Assembly: GCF_020360975.1 (NCBI RefSeq) | Contig: NW_025408671.1 | Location: 3,658,001 to 3,722,000 of the forward strand | DNA: 64,000 nt | Origin: Hirsutella rhossiliensis | Lineage: Eukaryota > Ascomycota > Sordariomycetes > Hypocreales > Ophiocordycipitaceae | Direction of reading: 5' to 3' | Shown here: positions 38,665 through 49,228 of the stretch, in pieces | How the letters are laid out: each line of letters begins with the position of its first letter | Position numbering within the stretch: the first letter of the stretch is position 1 | The notes under the pieces: model-generated | Database searches by the model: none | Told to the model about the DNA's origin: nothing | The model's input: the letters and a program-made list of their open reading frames with translations, nothing else | Translations under genes and position numbers: made by a program

Positions 38665-39768
38665 AGTTTGTCCACACGTGTCTTGGGCCTCGGCTCGTGG
38701 GGAGACGCAAGATCTACCAAAGATCGACGACTTGGTTTTATGCTCAAGCTTCATTTGCGCTGCCACCCGCCTTCCCCTTATGTGCCTTGAGGAACGAAGT
38801 CAAGCAACTCAACACTACAAGCACTCTTGTTCTTAACAGGGAGCTGCCGCACCTTACCGTCCAAATACCCCTCCGCTTTGCCCGACTTCTTCTTCCGTGG
38901 CTTCCTCATCCGGGATGCATCTTCTATTTCCGCATCGCTCATGCGCTTCAGCCTTTCTTTTGCAGTCACCGTTTTATCCGGGACCCTATTGCCCACCATA
39001 TCCCTATTTCGTGTTTTTGAAAGGAGCATAATTCCATCCAACGAGGTGCACCGGTCGCACTGTCAAGGAATCACCTCGCCATATAGCTTTATCATTCCCG
39101 CACCTCTCAGCTTTGGTGCTACTATTTCACTGAGCGCACCGGCAACTGCTTCGGACTCCCTGACGAGGCAGGCGGCTGTCGTCGCTCATGCAATTGCGGT
39201 TTCAGGCTGTCACAGCTCTAATATAATCACCACAACGGCCGCCAGCGGCTGGGTATTCGAGGATCTGGGGCCGATCATGGCGGACGAACGGAAGCATGCT
39301 GCATGGCTTGCTGCGGGTGATACATTTTATCACTGAGCAGATTTGCAGACTCAAGGCTGACTCGGCTGGCCTGTTCGGCCGTGGACCTCAAATCTATGTG
39401 TGGCAACTTTCCTGGCAGCCGAATTGCTTGCTCATCATATGCATCTCTTAGCCACAAATGATGTGTGGGAGTGTCAAGGCAAATCATAGTCTTATCCTTT
39501 ATACATGTAAGTCATATGTGCTTTTAATCCGGGAAGGATTCCAGCTTCGACCATTACGGCATTGAGCACAATATTGGCCTTAGCGTGGCCTAAGCTGCGT
39601 CGTCAAGTGCGACTTCAACTCTGCTTGGTGTCATGAAATCTTATATAAAGTACGGCCATAGTCACCTGTCGTATCTTTACAGTTCCATGAGAAACCCCTG
39701 CGTCACAGTTTGGAATATATATGAAGTGAATGGTGATATTGGTAAGGTAATTTATATTTCACATAGCG
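38665..39768. other. Intergenic region, no supported gene
   Basis: Overlapping open frames on both strands (38,827-39,336 plus; 38,778-39,041 minus) contradict each other and show no domain. A lysine-rich minus-strand stretch around 38,830-38,990 could be an old gene fragment. Confidence 0.4.
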
Positions 39769-40260
39769 CTATATGCCCATATAAAGGTAGGCTTCTTTAA
39801 TCGCAATCTCGCAAGCTTCCCGAAAAGCCCGCTCCAAGGCCGGCCCCGTGGCCTGGAACACCCATTTCTTGTCAGGTGACGGCCTCCTCGAATAGAGGGA
39901 GCTCCGTCTGCCCAGGAGTGGTCCTTCTAATATGCCCGGAGTGGCAGCTTGACCTATTGAAGATGTGGGAGGAGCCGGTGCCGAGTCTAGGAGGATTTGT
40001 AGCGCCATCTGCGGGTCGACTTCAGCAATGACGGACGCGACCTCTAGAGCCGTGACCGAGATACTCTCTGCGGCGCCTAAGAGAGCAACGCCCCCGGCAC
40101 CGACAGCTCCCTCGGCGGCCGTCCCTCCGGCAGCGATACCCGTTATGAAATCGGAGCCTGCGAGAATGCCAATACCTGCAGCGACGCCTCCGAGGACTTT
40201 TCCTAACCAGGACCCGCTACCCGAGCCACCTGTAAGCCTGTCAGCACTATCGACGGCTTT
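39769..40260 (-). repeat. Copy A of the shared C-terminal module (inverted repeat with 48563-49042)
   Basis: Encodes residues 597-759 of the nucleotidase. Over the first 99 residues I count about 77 identities to the enterotoxin-like copy, and the last 20 residues are also close. DNA similarity is also evident, so the two copies form an inverted repeat about 8.3 kb apart. Confidence 0.85.
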
Positions 40261-42123
40261 CTGTTTTGCTGTCTGGGCATCTGTTTCCGTGGCTTCCCTC
40301 TCTCTGGCCTCCTCCTCCTTGACCTCCCTCTCCTTGGCCTCCCTCTCCCTGTCTTCCCTCTCCATAGCTTCCTTTTCTGCCTGCTCCCTCTCCCTCTCCC
40401 TTTGAGCAGTTCCCTCTTGATCATACAAAACGACACGCTCTTTAAGCTTTTCGTCTAATGGTGATCTCTCCTTCAAATACGAGACCAATGCTTCCTCAAG
40501 GTTCGCGACTACCTTGACATCCCGACCCTTCGGTAGCATGTTGTCACCCCCGTCTATGAGATACTCGCCTGTAATTATACGATAGTCACGCTTCTCGTCC
40601 AGTCGCTGATTATTAATGCGGACTTCACCGACCTGTGATCCTGCTTTCTTGTTTTGGTCGTACTTGATGGCCATCCCGTCTGAGACTTGAAACCATGATG
40701 TCACCCGATTCTGATTGAACTGGTTGACCTTGGAGACGCAGCCCTCAATGATCTTGCGCAACTCGGCACCCGTGAATGTAGCCTCGACGAGCGTGGTTTC
40801 GAACGGAAAGCATGTCTTCAAATCGCCTTTTGTGATTTTCCCGGACGATATAGAAGCGCGGATGATTCCGGAATTGATGAAAGAAAAATCAGGACGCGGC
40901 TCGCTCTCCTCCAACTGCTTTAGACGGTAGTCGAGAATAGCATCGGCGAGGACCTGGCCGAGCAGACAGTCTTTCTCCCAGCAGTCTTCGCCTTCGAGAT
41001 TTGTCATGGTCTCGCCAACTTGGACCGTGTATTGCTCAAACAGGGTGCGCCAGCTCGTTATCTTCTCCTGCAGCGTCTTTTCCTGTTCGACCGTCTTGTC
41101 CATATGCACGGGAGCTCCTCGGTAGGCCAGCGCCTTTCCCTCTGTGTCAAATGTGACTTCGATAGAGCCTAGGTATTCTCCCCAGCGATAGGCAGTTACT
41201 ATGAAAACTTCATGGCCCTTCAAATTCGTCTGAATCGTCGGGTAAGCTCCCTCGGCCTTGGGCATGTCTCCAAGAAGTGTATTGGTATGGCCGCCAATAA
41301 TCAAGGACAACCCCTCAGTCTCGGCTGCGAGCCTCTTATCCTCGTCGTAGCCAAGATGGGTAAGAGCGACGATGCGCCTGATCTCCGGATGCATCTTGCG
41401 AATCTCATCTATGGTCTTTTGCACTTCGGGTATGGGGTCGAGAAACTTGGTGCCTGGGCCGACTTGTGAGGTAGTCGCCGTCGTCTCAGTCGTGACTCCA
41501 ATCACAGCGAGCTGATGAGCCGGGAAGATCTGATAGTTCTTAATGGTATCTTTTAGGTCCGAATAGGTACTCTTGACATTGCAAGAGACGATGGGAAATT
41601 TCAGTTGCTTGAGAAACTTGCCGAGAGCTTCGTCGCCGCCGTCCCACTCGTGGTTACCCAAAGTCATGGCATCAAAGTTCAGGTCGTTGAGGGTCTCGGC
41701 GATCTTGTCACCCCCGTAAACCGAGTAAAACAGGGTCCCCTGAAACTCATCCCCAGCGTTGAGGAAAAGGCTATCGGGGTGCAACTTGCGTAGCTCATCC
41801 ACCTTGGTCTTGATGCGAGCGTAGCCACCGTAGCAGTCCTGCGCAGGATCCGTGCAATCAGTCCCGAATTTGGTGAACTGATCCAAGTGGGCATGAACGT
41901 CGTTGACGTGGAAAAAGGCTGTGGGTATCGAAGTCAAGTTAGCCGATGGACGTGGCAAGAGTTGGCTCTGATCGAGGGGCAGCGTTTACGTACACATCTG
42001 ATAATTGCCATTCTCATCAAGCCCGCGTTTAAACAACCGCTGGCCGAAGAGAAAATCGTCGGCAGAGACAAGGGTGCCGAAAGCAGCGATTGCCGTTATA
42101 CCGAGAGAAACTGATTTCTTCAT
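39769..42123 (-). CDS. Secreted 5'-nucleotidase with a fused C-terminal stalk and hydrophobic module (759 aa)
   Basis: Exons 42123-41994 and 41918-39769 (phase 1, CTAAC branch). Residues 1-21 are a signal peptide ending V-S-A. The metallophosphatase domain shows N-D-V-H-A-H at 49-54, A-G-D at 98-100, G-N-H-E-W-D at 131-136, A-L-T-H-L-G at 228-233 and G-G-H-T-N-T at 252-257, the metal-ligand boxes of the UshA/NT5E family. A 5-nucleotidase C domain follows (about 345-540) with N-S-G-I-I-R at 392-397 and G-D-N-M. Such enzymes hydrolyse extracellular nucleotides (AMP and often ADP, ATP or NAD). Family members usually end here or with a GPI signal. This one continues with a Glu/Arg/Lys-rich stalk (about 550-596) and a Gly/Ala module (597-759) that is nearly the same as the end of the enterotoxin-like protein at 47.4-49.0 kb. 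No GPI signal is seen. Confidence 0.88.
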
Positions 42124-44073
42124 GTTTCAAAGACAGTATAGCTTCGTAGCACTCCTGGCCACGCCTGTCCATTCTCACATGGCCCCGGAGGAGCAGAGAT
42201 AATAATATAATATACTGGATTAGGTAGTCGTTGATTCCTGCTGCCAGAAGTTTGGTGCCAGACCTAACCTTCCCCTGTTCTCCCATCCAGACCATCCTGC
42301 CCAGTACTGGCCTTGGTTGACCTTCTTTCCCGCGGACCCTGACTAATACACGGCGTGATATACCATCAAAGTCGCGCAATACTCGTCAGTTCGTTTGTAT
42401 ATAATAAGTCGGATATTATAGCGCCTTGTACTCCCGGAGACGTTTTTATGTATAGGAGCTTTTAAGCGACTCTAATGCCTGCCTCGGGTTTATGCTTGCA
42501 TATAACATTATATACGGAGTATATATAAGCATAATATAACGCGAAATGTCGGAAAGCGGCTTAGATTGAACTTTAACTAGTACGATCATCGAATTAATTT
42601 AAAGCAAAAACTAGGAGAAGTGGAGATAAAGAATAAACGTACTTTTGCATAACTCTTCCCCAGGTTTGAACCAAGTAATGGCTTCTCCATGGCAGAAGCA
42701 AGCAGAGGCAGATCCCGTCCACATGCATCTGTGAAGGCTGCTTTGAACAAGAGGCCAGGAGGGAACACAGGTAGGGCATGCTGTGTATGTAGTCTCGCTT
42801 CGGGGTAGCGTTGTCCGAGTTGCCACAAGGAGACATGACTAGCCACAACCGAGGCACTCTTTGCGTGTGTGCAGTTAGGGTGGTGACATCCTGGTATGAT
42901 CCCATTGCGGCTGCAGAGGTGATGTGAAGCCCCAATCTGAAGCGCCAAGCTCATGCGGCTGTCTAGTGACAAAGAGAAAGAAATCCTGATCATGGGACCC
43001 GTGTGCGAACTCGTATCGAGTTCATGCTCCAAGGGCTGAATATAGAGACTGACTCGTTGTCGCCGCCTCGGCCGCCTTGAGTTCGAATGCTCACTCGACA
43101 TGGGCATGGACTCATTTTCTTTTCGGCCATGACAGCCTGACTCGCTGTAGCCAACGACCGGGAGACAGCTGAAGGTCCAGACCGTCATATATTGTACATG
43201 GCCGGCAGTTAGGGCTAGAATAACACCTTGAGGCCAACACGCCAGAATAGAGCCATCAGCCGCGTCAAAAAAGAATATGCTCGTCAACAGTAGCTCAGAT
43301 GAATAATAACTTGGATAGTAACCTACCAACCGCATGGTGTCGTACGTTTAGTCCAATAAGTCTTCATACTACTCTAGGACAGAGATGGAGTCACTCCTAG
43401 CACGCAATGGTGCTCCCCTGCTCACTCAACTGCCGTCTTGACTCTAGAACTAGTGTGAGTCTATCAATGCTGTCTGGTGATTCCAAAGCAGCAATCTTTC
43501 GGCCAATACCAATCACAGTCATTCAATTTTCTCATCGGTCGTGTGATCATGCGGGCCTGCGAACGAGAACGACAAAGGGGCTCCCACCCCAGGTCGCATC
43601 AGGATCCATGATAATAGCACGAAGAACAAGCACATACTGGTCGGTACACGTACGATTAGTGTACTTCGCTTGGCAGGCCTCGCTAAAATGGACCTCAACC
43701 TCCACGTATGCATTATACAGACCTACCTGCCCGATGTGGTATACACATGTAAGTACCACTCAAGCACGGTCAATGCCAAACATTCGCTCGCCTGACTGGT
43801 ATCTGACTACTTTCATGATGAATATATTTTTCATTTATTAAGTTACCGGGCCCTTGAAATGTGGCGGAGACTGTCTTTGGCTTACAGGGTATCAGGGTAG
43901 ACTGAATTGCACCCTTGTGCTTCTCACGGCTGGCATACGCACATGCAATAAAATCGAGAGAGACCCGAGCGTATCCCCTATTAACTGTCTAACAACGGCC
44001 AGGCATCACCTTGGTTCACTGCCGGATTTGTTTTCAGAGTGCAGCAGCCAGTCACTCCTTGCACTTCAACACC
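42124..44073. other. Intergenic region between the nucleotidase and Cys-repeat genes
   Basis: No supported gene. A TATATTATATTATTAT run at about 42,201-42,216 (minus-strand reading) lies about 80-90 bases upstream of the nucleotidase ATG and may be its TATA region. Open frames at 42,586-43,335 (minus) and 43,407-43,841 (plus) show no domain. A minus-strand stretch at 43,547-43,759 has a protein-like composition but no start or partner exon I can find. Confidence 0.4.
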
Positions 44074-45538
44074 ATGACTCCTGTGTCGGCCGTGGTAGCT
44101 TCATTGCTGCTCCCAATCACAGTTTCAGCGGGCGCCGGGGAAATCAACGCTCTACAGGTATGTACGGCTGGAGATTCGCAGGGGAAGCAGTTCCCCCTCC
44201 ATGGCGCACAACGCAAAGATGCTAAAGCATGCACAGTCCAGGCAGGCGTGGGAAGCTCTGAAATGGTTCAAGCCCGGCGTGAACTGCACCGAACGCGTCG
44301 AGCCCTGCCTGGGAACCGTTGCGTGGTGCTCCCACCCCGAGTACTACGGGCAGCAGGGCCACGATAGTCAGGACGCTTGCTTTAACGCTCGGATTGCAAA
44401 GACGGAATGGCGATATATCAATACCGAATGCCGAGCAGATTTCGAAATCTGCGACGGAACCGACGCTGTCTGTTCCAAAGTTGACAATCCGGCATTTCGT
44501 GGTTCGTGCTACGCAGCTCACACCAATGGAAAATGGCTGGAAGCATTCTCCAAGGACTGTCTCGGCGCAGGAAGAGAGGACGATGAGCGCTGCGTTGGAA
44601 CTCAGGTGTTTTGCGAGGCCAAGGAAAGAATCAAGTCCTACGGCTCGACTCAAGTCTGCCTAAGTCACCGAGAAGAGGCTTCCGCCGACTCAACGCCAGT
44701 CACGAAGCAAGAGTTCCTCCCGGAAAACCAGCTCCGGTGCTACGGAGATGCTACTGAAAAGTGCAGAGGCACGGAGCAGTATTGCGGCCGCCTTTCGGGC
44801 AAAGAAAAGCAAAAGTGCCTTGAATCGCGCGAGCATCCTCCATTCTATGGCGAGTCCTCTGCAGAGTGCCAAACCTCGAGCGATAAAGGGCTTCACTCTG
44901 AAGCCTGTGTTGGCACAGAGCACTGGTGCCAAAGCAATCAGAGAGTCCAGCTTTACGGATCGGCGGCAAAGTGCATGGCATTCCGCAAACGGGCCCCTGG
45001 GTCAGGCAAATGGGTCCCCCCCAACTATGCATGCCTCGAAAATACAGACGGGACCGAGCAATGCGCGGGGACGGAACAGATATGCCAGTGGCACTCTCCT
45101 TCTCGCGATGCTTGCTACAAGGGAAGAGATCTCGGGCCTTTCCTACTGTCCGACGCGAATGGTTGCCCCGACGCAAAACAACAAAGGGAGTCTTGCCTGG
45201 GTACCGATGTTTGGTGCCACGAACGGTACAGCCAGACAAACTACTTTACTGAGGGGGAGTGCTTCTCCAGGCGAGGCTTCAAGCAGGACCAGATGGCTGT
45301 CGAGGTTGTGAAGAGAGTGACAGTGGTAGTGAAGGAAGCCATTCTCAAATTTGGGGAGAACGTGACCAGACATGCAGTGTACTACGATCTCGTTGGACAG
45401 CGTGGGGACGACAAGACTGCTATGAAGGCAGTCAAGGCCTACCTCGAAGGATATCTGGACAAGCTTCAAAAGGAGACCATCCCGGAGGCTACGAAAAAGT
45501 TCATGGCGAGGGTGGAGCAGAAGGCGATAGGTGCTTAA
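44074..45538 (+). CDS. Secreted Cys-rich protein with seven C-x-G-T-x3-C repeats (461 aa)
   Basis: Exons 44074-44157 and 44237-45538. The donor is a consensus GTATGT; the acceptor is after GCACAG (an alternative nine bases later would drop three residues). Residues 1 to about 20 are a signal peptide. Seven units of about 45-57 residues each contain Cys-x-Gly-Thr-x3-Cys, starting at about 52, 100, 147, 204, 252, 304 and 348, followed by Tyr-Gly-Ser-like and a further Cys, so several disulfides per unit are likely. The last 95 residues are predicted helical and charged, without Cys. I do not recognise the family. It sits between two secreted proteins that share a module, but does not carry that module. 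A secreted structural or effector role is inferred. Confidence 0.75.
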
Positions 45539-47365
45539 TGCAGGTAGAAGGGGTTGCCCCGTCTTGCCCATACAATTGCCAGAGGCCTTGGACAGCTTTG
45601 AAGCAATTATACGAGTACTGTACCGGCAAGGGAGAGCAAAATACATTTGATCGGTACTCAATGAGCATCTACTGGAGCGTTTCATCTTTGTTTTGGTCAA
45701 GTGGTAGCCAGACCTTGCAACAGGAGGACCAAACAATACGACTAACAACTCCATCAGCTTCAATAATTTGAAATACTCTGTCACACATGTTTCCGTCTAT
45801 TGTGGATGAGGCTATGAAGTCATCCCGCCGCTTGCTGTATACGTATGTGTTGTCCGGAGCTCCGGCTTGGTGCTGAACCGTCAGTAGGCCATGCTGGACG
45901 CGAGTCAGAGTCATGGCACCATTTACTCGGCAGTTGGTTCTCCTCGCATAGTGAGCAAGCATCAATACATACAGGATTATTGTACCCGAAGGCGGATGTA
46001 CATGTTGCTAACTGCAAGGGTCCCAGAACGTCGCCATCACGCAATATGTATATGTAGAAAACACCACTTATATCGCGCATGATTTTAGGACATAACTATC
46101 GTGATTCTCAAGCCATGACAGTCCAACGCCTTGGCGGTTGTTGGTCACTAGTCGAGCCCTCACTTGAACTCCGATAGGCCTCAGTCGCTGCTAAGTTGGC
46201 ATCAGCAAAGCAACAGGCCATTTTCAAAAACTTGTTTGGTGGTGTTCTGAGTAATTCCTTGTCAAGAGACTCCATGGGCTTTTTGTAGTTAACCCCCCCC
46301 CCCCTGTTTGTCTATGTCCAATCGTATGCAGGATATGTGCGCGTTTGGGAAACAACGCCAGATCTCTCGAGCCCACCGTGAAACTAACAGTTGATTCCAA
46401 ACACGAGCCCATGAGCTCACGCGAGTTCTAATAAAGCGGGGGCGCGCACGAGTAATGTTGACGCTAAGCCCTCTCATTCAGTATTAGACCATGGCCTAAA
46501 GAGCATGATGAAGGCACCGAGATCGGCATATGGCAAGGGTGCTGGTAGCATTTAACATAAAAATCCAGTAAACTGGAACGGCATTGGCGATCGACAAAGG
46601 TCGGTCTACCTAGATAAATCATAGGAAAAGCGTTGATATCAAATTCTACCTGTTGTAGAGCTTCCCCCCCTGCCAAGACTGTCTCACTCTGCTGAGTTGG
46701 AGAAAAGGTTCCTGCGAGGGTCAGTACCGGGTTTATACGATTGCCAGGATTGATGTGCCGAGATGAGAATAAACCATAGCTCCAATGATGCCAAGATACT
46801 TTTACCACTGGTGCATAGTTCATATCATCGCAAAGCCATGGACATGGGGACGCCCCCGTCTTTGTTGAGGCATACATCAAATGACAGGTGCCGGGGCGGC
46901 TCACCTGACACGTATACCCTTGTCTTTGTTTCTATGCTTGACGATTATCACCCAGGGCCTCTATTAACTGAACGACCAGGTGGGCCTCCCCGGTATCGTT
47001 GGGCCTTTGGCCCGTACAAGTCCCACCATTGTTCATTCTCTTATGCCTGCAGCCCCTCCTCGCCTAAAAGGTTCAGAACAGTATGCAGACATTGAAGCAG
47101 CGATCGGAACCGTCAGCGTCTACGTATCCTTGAGCCTGCTTGACCTTGTTTCTCTCACGCGAGCAAGTACGTATTCCAGGCGTAACTCTTCCAACATGTC
47201 CAGGTACAAATTGAGCTGGCTAGAGGAAACTACTAAATGTCTCGCGCTGCCCAAGCTGACATGGGCCACCAACACTTGCCGACATCGCATCCAGAGCGGC
47301 AACCCAAAGCCTCGTCAACTATTCATTTGCAAACCTTGAAGAGTCGCCTCTAGCATCAAGTGGCC
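45539..47365. other. Intergenic region, no supported gene
   Basis: Contains a run of 12 C at 46,293-46,304 and several short overlapping open frames without motifs. Nothing here can be called a gene. Confidence 0.45.
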
Positions 47366-49042
47366 ATGATGCACAGGTATTGGGCAGTCTTGGTCCTAGC
47401 GACTTCCTTATGTTTGGTATTCTGGCCGAGCAGCGTTTGTGCTCTTCCTCAGCCACCACCTGCCGACTTCAATGATTCGCCGCCAGCAACACTCCCTCTG
47501 CCAGAGGACAAGGTCGAAACGTTCCCTCCGTCAGGAGAGAAACCCGAATCACTTCCTCTACCGGAAAAGAAAGTCGAGTATGTATTTCGCGGCCATAGAG
47601 AGCAACCATCGACCGTAAAGGACGTTCCAGGCATGCCGCCGAAACTGGATCCTCATGTGGCCCCAACAGAGGCCCAAAGCGCTATTGATCCATTCAGTTT
47701 ATACTTACACGATGACGACATGTTGGACCTGTCCCTTGGAAGAAAACACAGCGCATATGTGTCCACCTCTCTTTCGCTGCCAATAGCTGTCGACTTCGCT
47801 GCCACGAAGGCCAAGCTAAAACAAGGCTGGGTGTATCGGATCCGCCCTGCAGCAAACATGGTCGACATGCCGAAATCACTTCACGTGGGTAGGGAAAACG
47901 AAGAAGAAGAATATTCAGCCTTGGGAGGGATACGCTTCGAACAGATCACGGATGCTCTCAGAATACCCCTTAGCTTTGGCCGCCGCTCGCAGGTGAAATA
48001 TGAAGACTGGGAGGATTTGGCCCGCCAAGTGGCAGACTATTGGAAGAAAAATCCGTTGCAAGATGGGACGCCGGCTCAAGCAGAAGCCAAGAATGGGCAT
48101 TGGGTGAACACGGACTACGATTCGAAATATGACCAGGTCCCGGAAATCACCGGCCACCCACTGCTAGCCGGGCTGAGCATACCACAGGAAAGACCATTGC
48201 CAACCGATGAAGCGAAGTGGGATGCAACCTGGCGGGAAGCACCATTCAACTCGATCAAGATTGAAGACCGAAAGACAGCGCGTGAGTATGCGAAGGATTT
48301 CATGGCAGAGATTGGGGCACCTAATGGTTGGCTAAAAGACTATCCATTGTTTGAGACTCCTGATCCGTCAATGGGTGCAAGAGAGCAAGAGGAAAAGGAG
48401 GCCAAGGAAAAGGCAGAGAGGGAGGCCAAGGAAAAGGCAGGGAAAGAGGCCAAAGAGAAGGCGGACAGGGAAGCCAAGGAAAAACAGGAGAGAGAAGCCA
48501 AGGAGAAGGCAGATAGGGAGGCCAAGGAGAAGGCAGAGAAAGAGGCCAGGGACGCCCAGGAGAAAGCCGTCGACAACGCCAACAAGCTAGCAGGCAGCTC
48601 GGACAGCGGCTCCTGGCTAGGAAAAGTCCTTGGCGGCGCCGCTGCAGGAATCGGCACTCTGGCGGGCTCGGCTTTCTTGACGAGTGTTGCTGTAGGCGGG
48701 ACGGCCGCCGGGGGAGCTGTCGGTTCCGGGGGTGTTGCCCTCCTAGGCGCCGCGGAGAGCATCTCGGTCACGACCTCGGAGGTAGCGGCCGTTGTTGCTG
48801 AAGTCGACCCGGATATGGCGGTGCAAATCTTGTTGGATTCGGTGCCGGCCCCTCCTACGACGCCCCCGATTCCAGCAGGCCCCGTTGCAGAAGGCCCTCT
48901 CCTTGGCAGGCGGCGGACTACCTTGGCGCGTGCCGTGTCGCCGGGGTGGGCATTCCGGGCTGCTGGGCCGGCTCTGGAAAGGGCCTTTGGAGATGCTTGT
49001 CAGCTTGCTATTAAAGAAGCTCGTCTTGACATGGGCATATAA
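47366..49042 (+). CDS. Secreted enterotoxin-A-like ADP-ribosyltransferase with C-terminal stalk and hydrophobic module (558 aa)
   Basis: Single exon; start at the first of two adjacent ATGs. Residues 1-26 are a signal peptide ending V-C-A. After a proline-rich linker with two L-P-L-P-E-(D/K)-K-V-E units comes a domain matching the heat-labile-enterotoxin A family (about 70-205). It has Tyr-Val-Phe-Arg (Arg 75), Ser-Thr-Ser at 133-135, and an acidic cluster before Tyr-Ser-Ala-Leu-Gly-Gly-Ile (Glu 179-182), that is, the R-S-E triad positions. No break or missing catalytic residue is visible. Family members transfer ADP-ribose from NAD to host proteins; the target here is unknown. Residues 345-399 are eight-residue Lys/Glu repeats, probably a long rigid helix. 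Residues 400-558 form the module shared with the nucleotidase at 39.8 kb. Many insect-associated fungi carry genes of this enterotoxin_a type. Confidence 0.85.
   Translation: MMHRYWAVLVLATSLCLVFWPSSVCALPQPPPADFNDSPPATLPLPEDKVETFPPSGEKPESLPLPEKKVEYVFRGHREQPSTVKDVPGMPPKLDPHVAPTEAQSAIDPFSLYLHDDDMLDLSLGRKHSAYVSTSLSLPIAVDFAATKAKLKQGWVYRIRPAANMVDMPKSLHVGRENEEEEYSALGGIRFEQITDALRIPLSFGRRSQVKYEDWEDLARQVADYWKKNPLQDGTPAQAEAKNGHWVNTDYDSKYDQVPEITGHPLLAGLSIPQERPLPTDEAKWDATWREAPFNSIKIEDRKTAREYAKDFMAEIGAPNGWLKDYPLFETPDPSMGAREQEEKEAKEKAEREAKEKAGKEAKEKADREAKEKQEREAKEKADREAKEKAEKEARDAQEKAVDNANKLAGSSDSGSWLGKVLGGAAAGIGTLAGSAFLTSVAVGGTAAGGAVGSGGVALLGAAESISVTTSEVAAVVAEVDPDMAVQILLDSVPAPPTTPPIPAGPVAEGPLLGRRRTTLARAVSPGWAFRAAGPALERAFGDACQLAIKEARLDMGI
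48398..48565 (+). repeat. 24-bp coding minisatellite, seven units
   Basis: Seven in-register 24-bp units, each starting GAGGCCAAGG or a near variant, encode E-A-K-E-K-A-x-(R/K) octads of the charged stalk in the enterotoxin-like protein. Confidence 0.9.
48563..49042 (+). repeat. Copy B of the shared C-terminal module (inverted repeat with 39769-40260)
   Basis: Encodes residues 400-558: S-W-L-G-K-V-L-G-G, a Gly/Ala-rich hydrophobic segment, A-E-S-I-S-V-T, A-E-V-D-P, Q-I-L-L-D-S, and the terminal G-P-A-L-E-R-A-F...A-I-K-E-A...M-G-I. See the nucleotidase copy. Confidence 0.85.
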
Positions 49043-49228
49043 AGCAGCTGCGACCTAGTTCGCCCTCGTAGCCAAGGTGTTGGAACAGAGCACTTATAAT
49101 GGAGTCCAGCTCTGCGGTCTCGAGAACGCTTCAGCTGCGAGAATAGAGGACATTGCATTCGGCTTCTACGTTCCAACTCAATTACAGCTCATATATACAT
49201 CACATATACCAATCCGAGATATACAGCC

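Noticed and set aside
38778..39336. Overlapping frames on both strands
   Set aside because: They contradict each other and neither shows a domain; possible decayed fragment only.
41919..41993. Start of the nucleotidase at a non-ATG codon inside this stretch
   Set aside because: The stretch is an intron; the upstream exon at 42,123 supplies an ATG and a signal peptide.
42586..43335. 249-codon minus-strand open frame
   Set aside because: No recognisable motif and no splice or promoter support.
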